Assembly: GCF_014645135.1 (NCBI RefSeq)
Contig: NZ_BMLH01000001.1
Span: 620,001-684,000 of the forward strand
Direction of reading: 5' to 3'
Origin: Rheinheimera tangshanensis
GTDB taxonomy: Bacteria; Pseudomonadota; Gammaproteobacteria; Enterobacterales; Alteromonadaceae
DNA: 64,000 nucleotides
Numbering within the stretch: the stretch's first letter is position 1; every line of letters begins with the position of its first letter. The notes beneath the pieces were generated by a model. The model did not search any database. It was not told the DNA's origin and worked only from the letters and a program-made list of their open reading frames with translations. Shown piece after piece: positions 46,799-56,161 of this stretch. Both the position numbers and the translations under genes were made by a program.

Positions 46799-47680
46799 AT
46801 GAAGTACCAGATCCGCCACCTGACCCGTTATTGTTACCAGCATCCTGTGGCCAACAGTTACAATCTGGCTTGTTTGCAGCCACGGCAATTACCGACACAG
46901 GAGCTATGTAGTTTCAGCTTAGAGGTTTTGCCTACAGCGTCTTCTGTGTATGCCAGAACAGATACCTTTGGTAATACCCAGCATTTTATTCACTTGCAGC
47001 CGCCGCATCAGCAACTGGCTGTGACTGCTTTTTCTGTGGTTGAAGTTTTGCCACGGCAGCAGAGTCTGGCTTTGGATTTAACTCAGCCCTGGCCACAAGT
47101 CGCAGCTTTTTTCCGCCAGCAACAAGGTTATTCACCCGAGCAACTCAAAGCATTGTTGTGCACCGGTCCAAGCCGGATGATCCCAGTGCCGGATGAAACA
47201 AAGGCATTAATTCAGAGCATTGCTGACCCGAGTTTGACCGTATTACAGCTAGCGCAACAACTGACAGATTTGATTTTCCACCAGTTTGAATACGACCCTG
47301 AATTTAGCTCAGTGGTCACCCCTGTGTCCGAAGTGTTGCTGCATAAAAAAGGCGTCTGTCAGGATTTTGCTCAACTGGCTGTCAGCTGTTTACGTGCTTT
47401 AGGTATTCCCAGTCGTTATGTCAGTGGTTATCTGGAAACCTCACCACCAGAAGGCCAACCGCGTTTAATAGGTGCTGATGCTTCTCATGCCTGGTTTGCT
47501 GTATACGACCCTGAACTGGGCTGGGTTGATTTTGATCCCACCAACAACCTGATGCCGGCAGAACGTCATATTACCCTGGCTTATGGCCGTGACTACGCCG
47601 ACGTAGTGCCACTGAAAGGTTTGCTGCAAGGCCATGGTGTGCATCAGCTCGAAGTGGAAGTGGATGTAGTGCCGATGTGA
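46799..47680 (+). CDS. transglutaminase-like cysteine protease family protein, 293 aa
   Basis: The protein has the N-terminal beta domain of bacterial transglutaminase-like proteins (YQIRHLTRYCYQHPVANSYNLACLQPRQ) and a papain-like core with all three catalytic residues: Cys in KKGVCQDFAQLAVSCLRALGIPSRYVSGY, His in ADASHAWFAVY, and Asp in GWVDFDPTNN. It could cut or form isopeptide/amide links. It is the usual companion of the permuted ATP-grasp and alpha-E genes, so the three probably act on one substrate. No signal peptide. AAGG from the repeat tail lies about 10 bases before the ATG. Confidence 0.92.
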   Translation: MKYQIRHLTRYCYQHPVANSYNLACLQPRQLPTQELCSFSLEVLPTASSVYARTDTFGNTQHFIHLQPPHQQLAVTAFSVVEVLPRQQSLALDLTQPWPQVAAFFRQQQGYSPEQLKALLCTGPSRMIPVPDETKALIQSIADPSLTVLQLAQQLTDLIFHQFEYDPEFSSVVTPVSEVLLHKKGVCQDFAQLAVSCLRALGIPSRYVSGYLETSPPEGQPRLIGADASHAWFAVYDPELGWVDFDPTNNLMPAERHITLAYGRDYADVVPLKGLLQGHGVHQLEVEVDVVPM

Positions 47681-47683
47681 TGT

Positions 47684-47725
47684 CGGGTCAGATCATCATT
47701 TGCGTAGCAAATGTGCTCTGACCCG
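47684..47725. terminator. compound GGGTCAGA-type hairpin between convergent genes
   Basis: The outer arms CGGGTCAGA and TCTGACCCG enclose a second perfect stem CATTTGC-GTA-GCAAATG. No T-run follows. It lies in the 55-base gap between the transglutaminase and PhoD-like gene ends, and carries the same outer sequence as the hairpins at 2997, 19719, 41592 and 58797. Confidence 0.75.
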
Positions 47726-47735
47726 AGAGATCAAA

Positions 47736-49685
47736 TCACAAACTATAATCCTGCGTTAGTTCATCATCGCCTTTTTCCAGCTCAAAACTTACTGTGTCAC
47801 CATCAGCGCACAGCTGCACTATTTTGCAGGGTACACCTTCAGCCGTTAGCTCGACTAAACCTATACCAGCCGCATTAACCAGACGGCGGCCTTTGCTTTC
47901 GCCCATGGGTTTGTGGTGGGTGATTTTCATCCGGCGTCTTTTGGTAAACCAGTTTAGCGGTGAGCGGGAGGCATAAAGCCAGCGGTTGGCGGTATCTAAA
48001 ATAGCCAGTAGCTTATGTGGAAACTCATTTTTCAGGCCGCTGCTGGTGATTTGCCAAATAGCCGGGCTTTGCTGTTTATGTTTAAGGGCAACCTGAAATA
48101 CAAAACTGTAATGCACATCACCGGATAAAATCACAAAGTTGCGGGGTGTTTTGGGGTGGCGGAATAAATTTAGCAGCGCATAAGCAGAGCCCGGGTGGGT
48201 CATCCAGTTTTCAGCGTCGACCATCAGAGGTTTACCAAAGCTGGTAAAAATACGCTGAATAGTTTCAATCAGTTTCACACCAAACACAGGGGCGGGGGAC
48301 ACCAGCAATACAGCTTCATAGCCCAGCAATTGTTGCTGCAATTCAGTAATAGCTTCCCAGTCCATTAAGCCCGAAGGTTTTGCCATTGACAGCTCAGAGC
48401 GCCAGCGTTGGGTGCGGGTATCCAGTACTAACAAAGGCGGCTGGGTTGGCCAGCTATAATGCCATTCAGAGAATTTGAGCAGGCTATTAATGCATTCATC
48501 ATGCGCTTCAGAGCCGGGCTGACTCAGGGCTTGTTGGCACAAGGGCATCAGCTTTTGGACTTTTTCCGGCGCATTACCAAAACCCTGAAACAGCAAGTAG
48601 CCCATTAGCGCATTACCAATAATACGGCGGGAAAACGGGTGTTCGTAGGCGGTTTTTTCCCACTCTGCAGTTAAATTCCAGTCGTCGGTAATATCGTGAT
48701 CATCAAACATCATAGCGACAGGCAGGTGGGCCATTACACGTCTGACCTGGCTTAAACCTGCTTTAAATTCTGTCAGGTTTTTGCTGTAGGTAGCACAGCG
48801 CTTTTGGCGCTCCGGACTAAAGCTATTGAGCTGTGCTTGGGGCATCTGCAACTCCAGCTCTTGCCACGGCGCAGGCGACCAGACCAGCAGGTACATCGAA
48901 AACACTTCGGCCATAGAGATCAGATGGTTATGGGCACTGTCTGTGGTAAATACTGGCTTTTTTGCGCCTTGAAACAACTGTTTTAATACCTGATAACTGG
49001 CTTCGGTAGCAGGCAGCAGTTTCTCGCGTTGGTAATAATAAGGGGTTTTGCTGTGTAGCTCATGGCTCGAGCTTAAAGTAGCACAAGGCAAGGTTTCGTC
49101 AGCAAATTCCAGTTTAGCAATCAGTTGATGAATAGCATAAAGCATAGGTGCGGCCACATCGTCAGTGTAGACCTGATCGCCACTTAGCATCAGCAAGCTT
49201 GGCCACTCTGCAGGGTTTGTTTCCGCTAACTGCTGGTCGGCACAAACTAAACCGTCTCCGGCACCAAAATGTGGTTTACGACAGGAGCCGTGCAAGACCG
49301 AATGCACCTTGGGTTTGAGGATAAAACCCGGTAAATCCCGTCCTGGATAAACTAAGTCGTCCGCCCACTGCCGCCAGTTTTGCCAGTCGCTGCTGCTGGT
49401 TTTTAACTGCAGATCATAACTAATCCAGCGTTCTGTTGGCAGCGCTTCGCTCAGTTCCAGGTCCAGCAAAACCAGATGTAATTTACCGGCAAGCTGCAGT
49501 TGTTGCACAAAGGGCTGCAGCTGTTTTGCGTCAAACTCGAGCGGTTCAGCTTGTTCAGGTTGAAGCTGAAGTTGCAATTCAACCGCTTCGGAACTTGCTA
49601 ACCAGAGACATAACCGCTTTGGTGTCAGGCGACGTATGATAGGGCCAGCCCACACCAAAGGAGTACGACTGGCTGCTTTGGACAA
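47736..49685 (-). CDS. PhoD-like metallophosphatase, 649 aa
   Basis: This is a calcineurin-like/PhoD-type phosphoesterase. Metal-binding signatures: LSGDQVYTDDV (about residue 170), MFDDHDITDDWN (about 325) and ILSGDVHYSFVFQ (about 523). An N-terminal beta-rich domain precedes them (VWAGPIIRRLTPKRLCLWLASSE). Unlike secreted PhoD enzymes it has no signal peptide or Tat motif, so it should be cytoplasmic. The substrate is unknown. It converges on the ATP-grasp/transglutaminase cluster; whether it belongs to that system is open. Confidence 0.87.
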   Translation of the reverse strand: MSKAASRTPLVWAGPIIRRLTPKRLCLWLASSEAVELQLQLQPEQAEPLEFDAKQLQPFVQQLQLAGKLHLVLLDLELSEALPTERWISYDLQLKTSSSDWQNWRQWADDLVYPGRDLPGFILKPKVHSVLHGSCRKPHFGAGDGLVCADQQLAETNPAEWPSLLMLSGDQVYTDDVAAPMLYAIHQLIAKLEFADETLPCATLSSSHELHSKTPYYYQREKLLPATEASYQVLKQLFQGAKKPVFTTDSAHNHLISMAEVFSMYLLVWSPAPWQELELQMPQAQLNSFSPERQKRCATYSKNLTEFKAGLSQVRRVMAHLPVAMMFDDHDITDDWNLTAEWEKTAYEHPFSRRIIGNALMGYLLFQGFGNAPEKVQKLMPLCQQALSQPGSEAHDECINSLLKFSEWHYSWPTQPPLLVLDTRTQRWRSELSMAKPSGLMDWEAITELQQQLLGYEAVLLVSPAPVFGVKLIETIQRIFTSFGKPLMVDAENWMTHPGSAYALLNLFRHPKTPRNFVILSGDVHYSFVFQVALKHKQQSPAIWQITSSGLKNEFPHKLLAILDTANRWLYASRSPLNWFTKRRRMKITHHKPMGESKGRRLVNAAGIGLVELTAEGVPCKIVQLCADGDTVSFELEKGDDELTQDYSL

Positions 49686-49727
49686 ACTTAGTTCAGAAAT
49701 AACAGCACTCCTTTTTCAACCAGTTTT

Positions 49728-52313
49728 TTACAAGCGCTCTTTCAGTTGATACAACAAATCCAAAGCCTGACGGGCTGACAATTGATCCGGATCCAGTTTT
49801 GTCAGTTGCTCCAGTATTGGATGAGGTTCGGCTTCGGCAAATAATTGTTGTTGCAGCGGCTCTATTGTTTTAGCCGCTGCAGGTGCTTTGGCACTGACAA
49901 CGGACTGTTGTTCCAATTGGGCCAGTTTTTGTTTGGCTTTTTGGATCACCACCCGAGGCACACCAGCCAGCTGGGCCACTTGTAAACCATAACTTTTACT
50001 GGCCGCGCCGTCCTGCACCTGATGCATAAAGACGATGTGTTCGTCGTGCTCGACCGCATCCAGATGAATATTGGCTAAACCCTGTAACTGCGATGCTAGC
50101 TCCGTCAGTTCAAAATAATGGGTGGCGAATAAGGTCATGGCTTTCAGTTGCTGCGCCAGGTATTCAGCACAGGCCCATGCCAGAGACAAACCATCATAAG
50201 TACTGGTGCCACGGCCTATTTCATCCATCAGCACTAAACTTTGAGCTGTCGCATGATGCAAAATAGTGGCGGTTTCTGTCATTTCCACCATAAATGTAGA
50301 GCGGCCTGACGCCAGATCATCGGATGCACCGACCCGGGTGAATATCCTGTCGACCGGGCCTAATACAGCGCGCTGTGCCGGTACAAAACTACCTATATAA
50401 GCCATCAGCACTATTAAGGCATTCTGACGCATATAAGTCGATTTACCGCCCATATTCGGGCCTGTAATCATCAGCATGCGCCGCTCTGGCGAGAGCTGAA
50501 GTGGGTTGGCAATAAAAGGTTCGGTCATCACCTGTTCCACCACAGGGTGACGGCCTGCTTCTATCTGGATGCCAGGTTCTGGTGTCAGCTCTGGCTGATG
50601 GTAGTTCAGCTGTTCAGCCCGTTCAGCGAAGTTGGTCAGTAAATCCAGTTCGGCCAAAGCAGCGGACAGTTGCTGTAAATCAGCCAGGTAAGGTGCTGTT
50701 AAATCAAATAACTCGTCATACAGCTGTTTTTCCAAGGCCAAAGCTTTGCTTTGACTGCCAAGCACTTTGTCTTCGTATTCTTTTAATTCAGGAATAATAA
50801 AACGTTCGTTGTTTTTTAAGGTCTGGCGACGAATATAATCGGCTGGCACCTGATCGGCAGCGCTGCGGCCGGTTTCAATGTAATAACCCGCCACTCTGTT
50901 AAAACCTACTTTGAGTGAAGCTATGCCGGTGCGTTCTTTTTCGCGTTGCTCCAGTCGCTCCAGATAGTCCGTAGCCCCTGTCGCCAGTTCACGCCATTGA
51001 TCCAATGCGGCGTTGTAGCCTGAAGCTATCACACCACCATCCCGAATAAGCATGGGTGGAGTGTCCACTATGGCGCGCTCTAATAAATCACAAAGCTCTG
51101 GCAGTGGCTGACACTTCGCAGCAAGCTGCGCCAATAAAGGGCTGCGTAACAGAGTCAGTTCAGGTGAGAGTTCAGGTAATAACTGCAACGCAGCGCGCAA
51201 ACGCGAGAAATCACGAGGCCTGGCGCTTCGAAGTGCTAAACGGGCGATTACCCGCTCCGTATCGCCTACTTGCTTAAACAGCGGTTGTAAACTCTGATGA
51301 TGGTGCTGCAATTCAGCCACGGCCTGATGCCGGCCTGATACTAAAGCCTGATCGCGCAGCGGTGCATGGATCCAGCGTTTGAGTAAACGACTGCCCATAG
51401 CTGTCTGGCATTGATCCAATACTGCCGCGAGCGTGTGGTCAAATTGGCCTGCTAAGGTTTGGGTTAGCTCCAGATTACGCCTTGTTGCTGCATCCAGCAC
51501 TATGCAGTCCTGATTACGCTCTAATGCGATAGAGCGAATATGAGGTAACTGAGCGCGCTGGGTGTCTTTGACATAACCCATTAAGCAGCCCGCGGCCATT
51601 AAAGCCACAGGTGCTTGTTCTACGCCAAAACTTTGTAAGTCGCGGGTGCCAAATTGTTGGGTCAGTAAACGTTTGGCATTGCTTAGCTCAAATTCCCAGA
51701 CAGGGCGGCGACGCACGCCTTTGCGGTTAATGACGCTGTCGGGCCAATCCTGCTCTTCGGCATATAAAATTTCTGCCGGATTTAAACGTTGCAATAAGGC
51801 CAATAAATCGTCTAAATGAGAGACTTCGTTAATTAAAAAACGGCCACTGCTTAAATCCAGATAAGCAAAACCATAACTGCCTTTTTGCTGATACAAAGCC
51901 GAGACCAGCGTATCCTGCCGTTCATTCAGCAGTGCTTCGTCTGTAACAGTGCCCGGAGTCACAATACGCACCACAGCACGTTCCACCGGACCTTTGCTTA
52001 AAGCTGGATCGCCGATTTGTTCACAAATAGCGGCGGATTCGCCTAACTGTACTAAACGGGCTAAATAACCCTCAATCGAATGATAAGGCACGCCTGCCAT
52101 AGGAATAGGCTGGCCTGCCGACTGACCTCTTTTAGTCAGGGAAATATCCAAAAGGGCAGAGGCCTTTTTGGCATCGTCGTAAAACAGCTCGTAAAAGTCA
52201 CCCATACGATAAAACAGCAAAATATCAGGATGCTGGCATTTCAGGCCAAGGTACTGTTGCATCATCGGAGTGTGCGGGCTTGGGGCTTGCCCGTCTTTCT
52301 GTTCTGGCGGCAT
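49728..52313 (-). CDS. mutS: DNA mismatch repair protein MutS, 861 aa
   Basis: MutS recognises mismatches. The N-terminal mismatch-binding domain has the Phe-x-Glu motif in [13 protein letters not shown]; connector, lever and clamp domains follow. The ATPase domain carries Walker [14 protein letters not shown] (about residue 615), Walker [17 protein letters not shown] and the family helix-turn-helix end. The C-terminal tetramer tail ends in [12 protein letters not shown]. Length is close to E. coli MutS (853). It is divergent from pncC with 32 bases between starts. The rpoS-mutS proximity is conserved. Confidence 0.98.
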   Translation of the reverse strand: MPPEQKDGQAPSPHTPMMQQYLGLKCQHPDILLFYRMGDFYELFYDDAKKASALLDISLTKRGQSAGQPIPMAGVPYHSIEGYLARLVQLGESAAICEQIGDPALSKGPVERAVVRIVTPGTVTDEALLNERQDTLVSALYQQKGSYGFAYLDLSSGRFLINEVSHLDDLLALLQRLNPAEILYAEEQDWPDSVINRKGVRRRPVWEFELSNAKRLLTQQFGTRDLQSFGVEQAPVALMAAGCLMGYVKDTQRAQLPHIRSIALERNQDCIVLDAATRRNLELTQTLAGQFDHTLAAVLDQCQTAMGSRLLKRWIHAPLRDQALVSGRHQAVAELQHHHQSLQPLFKQVGDTERVIARLALRSARPRDFSRLRAALQLLPELSPELTLLRSPLLAQLAAKCQPLPELCDLLERAIVDTPPMLIRDGGVIASGYNAALDQWRELATGATDYLERLEQREKERTGIASLKVGFNRVAGYYIETGRSAADQVPADYIRRQTLKNNERFIIPELKEYEDKVLGSQSKALALEKQLYDELFDLTAPYLADLQQLSAALAELDLLTNFAERAEQLNYHQPELTPEPGIQIEAGRHPVVEQVMTEPFIANPLQLSPERRMLMITGPNMGGKSTYMRQNALIVLMAYIGSFVPAQRAVLGPVDRIFTRVGASDDLASGRSTFMVEMTETATILHHATAQSLVLMDEIGRGTSTYDGLSLAWACAEYLAQQLKAMTLFATHYFELTELASQLQGLANIHLDAVEHDEHIVFMHQVQDGAASKSYGLQVAQLAGVPRVVIQKAKQKLAQLEQQSVVSAKAPAAAKTIEPLQQQLFAEAEPHPILEQLTKLDPDQLSARQALDLLYQLKERL

Positions 52314-52345
52314 AATGGCTTAATAATTCCTGCGTTGGACCAAAG

Positions 52346-52837
52346 ATGACAATTCCAGTAACCACCTATCAATTGGCGGCGGAGCTCGGAGCGCTATTAT
52401 TGCGGAAAAACTTCAGTATCACCACAGCAGAATCCTGCACTGGCGGTGGTATTGCTTATGTGTTAACCGCAGTAGCAGGCAGCTCCGCTTATCTGGACCG
52501 CTCTTTTGTTACTTACAGCAATAAATCCAAGCAACAGTTGCTGGGCGTCAAAGCCGAAACTTTATTGCAATACGGTGCTGTCAGTAAAGAAACTGTACTG
52601 GAAATGGCGGTAGGCGCAGCCAAAGCTGCTGGTGCTGAAGTGGCTGTAGCAGTGTCAGGTATTGCTGGCCCTGATGGTGGGTCGGCCGCTAAACCTGTGG
52701 GTACTGTACATTTTTGTTTTGAAATTCAGGGCCATCAGGTATTGTCGCAGCGTATTTTTGATGGCGACAGAGCTAGCGTGCGCCAGCAGGCGATCGATTT
52801 TGTGTTGCAGCAGTTGATCTTGTTATTGACAGACTAA
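52346..52837 (+). CDS. pncC: nicotinamide-nucleotide amidohydrolase PncC (CinA C-terminal domain), 163 aa
   Basis: PncC removes ammonia from NMN to give NaMN in pyridine nucleotide salvage. The single CinA-C domain shows TTAESCTGGGIAYVLTAVAGSSAYLDRSFVTYSNKSK, with Ser in AESCTGG, then YGAVSKETVLEMA and VAVSGIAGPDGGSAAKPVGTVHF. Length is normal for the stand-alone form (about 165). It directly precedes recA, as ygaD/pncC does in E. coli. Confidence 0.95.
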   Translation: MTIPVTTYQLAAELGALLLRKNFSITTAESCTGGGIAYVLTAVAGSSAYLDRSFVTYSNKSKQQLLGVKAETLLQYGAVSKETVLEMAVGAAKAAGAEVAVAVSGIAGPDGGSAAKPVGTVHFCFEIQGHQVLSQRIFDGDRASVRQQAIDFVLQQLILLLTD

Positions 52838-52866
52838 AGCAAAAAGACTACTGTATGAGCATACAG
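52826..52866 (+). promoter_or_regulatory. recA promoter and LexA (SOS) box
   Basis: CTGTATGAGCATACAG (52851-52866) fits the CTGT-N8-ACAG LexA site perfectly and matches the core of the E. coli recA operator as I recall it. TTGACA (52826-52831) is a perfect -35; TACTGT (52849-52854) at 17 bases is the -10 and overlaps the operator, so LexA would block polymerase. Confidence 0.93.
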
Positions 52867-52903
52867 CACTTTGAGTGCATCCAAGAATCCACCGGAGAGA
52901 GCA

Positions 52904-53889
52904 ATGGACGACAATAAACAAAAAGCATTGACCGCAGCCTTAGGTCAAATCGAACGCCAGTTTGGTAAAGGTTCTATTATGCGTTTGGGCGACAGCACAG
53001 CGCTTGATATCGACTTTATCCCTACAGGTTCGTTAGGTTTGGATATAGCGCTCGGCATAGGCGGTTTGCCTTGTGGTCGTATTGTTGAGATCTACGGTCC
53101 TGAATCATCAGGTAAAACTACTTTAACTTTACAAGTCGTTGCTGAAGCTCAGCGCATGCTTAGACCCTGTGTACGCTAAAAAATTAGGCGTTAACGTCGA
53201 TGATTTATTAGTGTCTCAGCCTGATACAGGTGAACAGGCTCTGGAAATTTGTGACATGTTAGTACGCTCTGCTGCGGTCGACGTGATCATTGTCGACTCA
53301 GTCGCTGCATTAACACCTCGCGCTGAAATTGAAGGCGATATGGGTGACAGCCACGTCGGTTTGCAGGCACGTTTAATGTCTCAAGCTTTACGTAAACTGA
53401 CAGGTAATATCAAACGCTCCAACACTTTATGTATTTGGTTCACCAGAAACCACCACAGGCGGTAACGCATTAAAATTCTACGCTTCAGTGCGTTTAGATA
53501 TTCGTCGTACTGGTTCTGTCAAAGATGGCGACGAAGTGACGGGTAACGAAACCCGCGTCAAAGTGGTGAAAAACAAAGTAGCACCACCCTTTAAACAAGC
53601 CGAGTTTATTATTATGTATGGCGCTGGTATCAGCAAAGATGGCGAATTAATCGACTTAGGTGTGCTGCATAAGCTAATCGACAAAGCCGGTGCCTGGTAT
53701 GCATACAAAGGTAACAAAATTGGTCAAGGTAAAGCCAACGCCATGAAGTACCTGCAGGAAAACCCTGCGGTTGCCAAAGAAATTGAAGCTGAATTACGCC
53801 GTATGCTGTTACTGGAACCTTCTAAAGGTGCTCCGTCACCAGCAGAAGATTTTGGTATGGTGCCAGAAGACGCTGAAGCCGATCTGTAA
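52904..53889 (+). pseudogene. recA: recA, interrupted by two internal deletions
   Basis: RecA pairs homologous DNA and triggers the SOS response. Three fragments in three frames cover it: residues up to AEAQR with Walker [10 protein letters not shown] (frame of ATG 52904, ends 53179), the middle from [11 protein letters not shown] to SNTLC, and the end from GSPETTTGG to the stop at 53889. At about 53157, around 35 nt are missing, including the IDAEH segment with the catalytic Glu. At about 53435, around 38 nt are missing, including the FINQIRMKIG part of DNA-binding loop L2. Adding 73 nt gives exactly 353 codons, the normal size. The intact promoter and neighbours suggest either recent loss or a sequence error. 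Confidence 0.9.
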
Positions 53890-53929
53890 GCGGGAGCAGC
53901 CCTGAGCTATAAGCGCAAAAGTTAACACG

Positions 53930-53960
53930 AACCCGGCTCAGGCCGGGTTTGTTGTTTTTA
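53930..53960 (+). terminator. recA terminator
   Basis: AACCCGG, a 6-base loop and CCGGGTT followed by TGTTGTTTTT lies about 40 bases after the recA stop. Confidence 0.87.
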
Positions 53961-54092
53961 GACCCTCGTCATTTTTGATTCTGCTCCGGCTTTTTTGAGT
54001 TGTGTCGGTTTCATTCTTTTTGGAAAATAAGGAGCTGTTAATTAAGGTCTGGAGTTGCTGGATGTTTCACTTTTTCTCTCCATCTTATTTTT

Positions 54093-54116
54093 AGACGTCT
54101 AAACGTTTAGAAGTTG
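54093..54116 (+). promoter_or_regulatory. tandem MetJ boxes upstream of metA
   Basis: Three adjacent 8-bp units, AGACGTCT (a perfect MetJ box), AAACGTTT and AGAAGTTG, lie 57-80 bases before the metA ATG. Tandem met boxes bind MetJ with SAM cooperatively, so the metA-metH operon should be repressed when methionine is plentiful. The rest of the roughly 280-base gap after recA holds only the recA terminator. Confidence 0.9.
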
Positions 54117-54173
54117 ACATTTCCAGGGCTTTCAGCCAGAGTAACCTCATTTTTCAGTCTTGCCGGAGATGCT

Positions 54174-55100
54174 ATGCCTATTAAAGTCATTGATCAGTTA
54201 CCTGCTGTGGAAGCTCTTTCTGCAGAGAATGTGTTTGTCATGACCGAGAGCCGGGCTTTGTCGCAGGATATCCGGCCGCTGAAAATTGCCATTTTGAATT
54301 TAATGCCAAACAAAGTCGCGACTGAAATCCAGTTATTGCGCTTGTTAGCCAATAGTCCGCTGCAGGTGGATGTAGAGCTTATTCGTCTTGATAACCATGT
54401 CAGCAAACATACCCCGCAGAACCATCTGGACTGTTTTTACCGTTATTTTTCTGATGTAGAGCAGCAAAACTATGATGGCCTGATTATCACAGGCGCGCCT
54501 TTAGGTTTAGTGAATTACGAAGATGTCAGTTATTGGCCACAGCTCTCAGAAATTCTGACCTGGGCTGATCGTCATGTCACCTCAACTTTGTTTTTATGTT
54601 GGGCTGCCCATGCGGCTTTGTATCATTATTATGGTTTACAGCGCGAAATTCGTGGCGAGAAGTTATCCGGGGTCTACTGGCAAAACGTCTGTCAGCCTTT
54701 AAGCCCATTGGTACGGGGTTTCGACGATGAGTTTTTAGTACCACATTCACGTTATGCGCAGGTACCTAAACAAAAATATCAGCATCATCCGGATTTGCAT
54801 GTGTTAGCAGAAGCCGATGTGACAGGCGCCTATTTGCTGCAAAACAGCACGGGTAGCCGGGTCTTTGTCACTGGTCATCCTGAGTATGATTTAACCACGT
54901 TAAATGATGAATATCAGCGTGATCTGGCCGCAGGTCTAGAGCCAAAAATCCCAGAGAACTACTATAAACAAAACGATCCGGCCAAAGGTCCACATAAGTT
55001 ATGGCAAAGTCATGCCTTTTTATTGTTCAGCAACTGGCTGAACTATTATGTATACCAGGCCACACCTTTTGATATTCAGCAGATAGGGCAGCAGTTATGA
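54174..55100 (+). CDS. metA: homoserine O-succinyltransferase MetA, 308 aa
   Basis: MetA acylates homoserine, the first step of methionine synthesis. The protein opens [23 protein letters not shown], and shows [31 protein letters not shown], the TGAPLG motif, the catalytic Cys in [16 protein letters not shown] and the His-Glu pair in VTGHPEYD. Whether the acyl donor is succinyl- or acetyl-CoA cannot be stated with certainty. ATG 54174 is chosen for its GGAGA 5-8 bases before; longer frames run into the MetJ operator. Its stop overlaps the next start by ATGA. Confidence 0.96.
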   Translation: MPIKVIDQLPAVEALSAENVFVMTESRALSQDIRPLKIAILNLMPNKVATEIQLLRLLANSPLQVDVELIRLDNHVSKHTPQNHLDCFYRYFSDVEQQNYDGLIITGAPLGLVNYEDVSYWPQLSEILTWADRHVTSTLFLCWAAHAALYHYYGLQREIRGEKLSGVYWQNVCQPLSPLVRGFDDEFLVPHSRYAQVPKQKYQHHPDLHVLAEADVTGAYLLQNSTGSRVFVTGHPEYDLTTLNDEYQRDLAAGLEPKIPENYYKQNDPAKGPHKLWQSHAFLLFSNWLNYYVYQATPFDIQQIGQQL

Positions 55101-56161
55101 CCAATCGCAGTGTGTTAACCCCAGACGCCCTTCGTACGCTGTTGGCGGAACGTATTTTGGTATTAGACGGTGCTATGGGCACCATGATCCAGCAATATAA
55201 ATTGCAGGAAGCGGATTACCGTGGCGCTGAGTTTGCCGATTGGTCTACTGATCTGAAAGGCAATAACGATTTGCTGGTGCTGACCAAGCCTGAACTTATT
55301 CTGGATATCCATCGTCAGTACTTAGCTGCCGGTGCTGATATTCTGGAAACCAATAGCTTTAATGCCACGCCTATCGCCATGGCTGATTACCAGATGTCGC
55401 ATTTATCTGCCCGTATCAACCGTGAGTCAGCGGCTCTGGCGCGGCAGGCCTGTGATGAATACAGCACGCCGGATAAACCGCGTTTTGTCGCTGGCGTATT
55501 AGGCCCGACCAACAGAACGGCTTCTATTTCACCTGACGTGAACGACCCGGGTTTCCGTAATGTCGATTTTGATACCTTGGTCAGCGCTTATTCTGAATCT
55601 ACTCATGCGCTGATTGAAGGTGGTGCTGACATTATTATGCTCGAAACCATCTTTGATACTTTAAATGCCAAAGCTGCTGCTTTTGCGGTACTGAAAGTAT
55701 TTGATGAGCTGGGTTACAGTTTACCTGTGATGATCTCTGGCACTATTACTGATGCCTCAGGTCGTACTTTATCTGGCCAAACTACTGAAGCTTTTTACCA
55801 TTCACTCTCTCATGTAGAGCCAGTCAGTTTTGGTTTGAACTGTGCTTTAGGGCCAGATCTATTGCGGCCTTATGTAGAGACTTTGTCAGGTATTTCACAG
55901 TGTTATGTTTCAGTACATCCAAACGCCGGTTTACCGAATGAATTTGGTGAATATGATTTAGGTGCAGTAGATATGGCCAAAGAAATCGCCGACTGGGCAG
56001 AGCAGGGCTTTTTAAATATTGTAGGTGGTTGTTGTGGCACCACACCAGAACATATCCGTGCTATCAGTGATGTAGTTGCAGGAAAGCCTGCGCGTCAGCC
56101 GAAAGAAAAAACGCACCAGTTTCATTTGTCTGGTTTAGAAGCTTTTGGTCTGGAGTGGTAA
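55097..56161 (+). CDS. metH: methionine synthase, homocysteine-binding part (split MetH N-terminus), 354 aa
   Basis: This protein equals the first domain of cobalamin-dependent MetH. It begins with [16 protein letters not shown] and holds the three zinc cysteines, one in [12 protein letters not shown] and two in [11 protein letters not shown]. It ends at [10 protein letters not shown], just where the linker to the folate domain would be. Starts four bases inside metA (ATGA). Its stop TAA overlaps the ATG of the next gene by one base (TAATG). The second half is encoded directly downstream, so both must assemble for activity. Confidence 0.94.
   Translation: MTNRSVLTPDALRTLLAERILVLDGAMGTMIQQYKLQEADYRGAEFADWSTDLKGNNDLLVLTKPELILDIHRQYLAAGADILETNSFNATPIAMADYQMSHLSARINRESAALARQACDEYSTPDKPRFVAGVLGPTNRTASISPDVNDPGFRNVDFDTLVSAYSESTHALIEGGADIIMLETIFDTLNAKAAAFAVLKVFDELGYSLPVMISGTITDASGRTLSGQTTEAFYHSLSHVEPVSFGLNCALGPDLLRPYVETLSGISQCYVSVHPNAGLPNEFGEYDLGAVDMAKEIADWAEQGFLNIVGGCCGTTPEHIRAISDVVAGKPARQPKEKTHQFHLSGLEAFGLEW

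Noticed and set aside
44241-46898. Several 60-105-codon ORFs on both strands within the fused ATP-grasp/alpha-E gene
   Set aside because: All are shadows of the 829-aa gene; their translations are rich in Cys, Ser or Arg without domain motifs.
53478-53717. Minus-strand ORF over the recA 3' part
   Set aside because: It lies wholly within the recA coding sequence on the other strand and has no protein-like composition or ribosome site; a shadow of recA.
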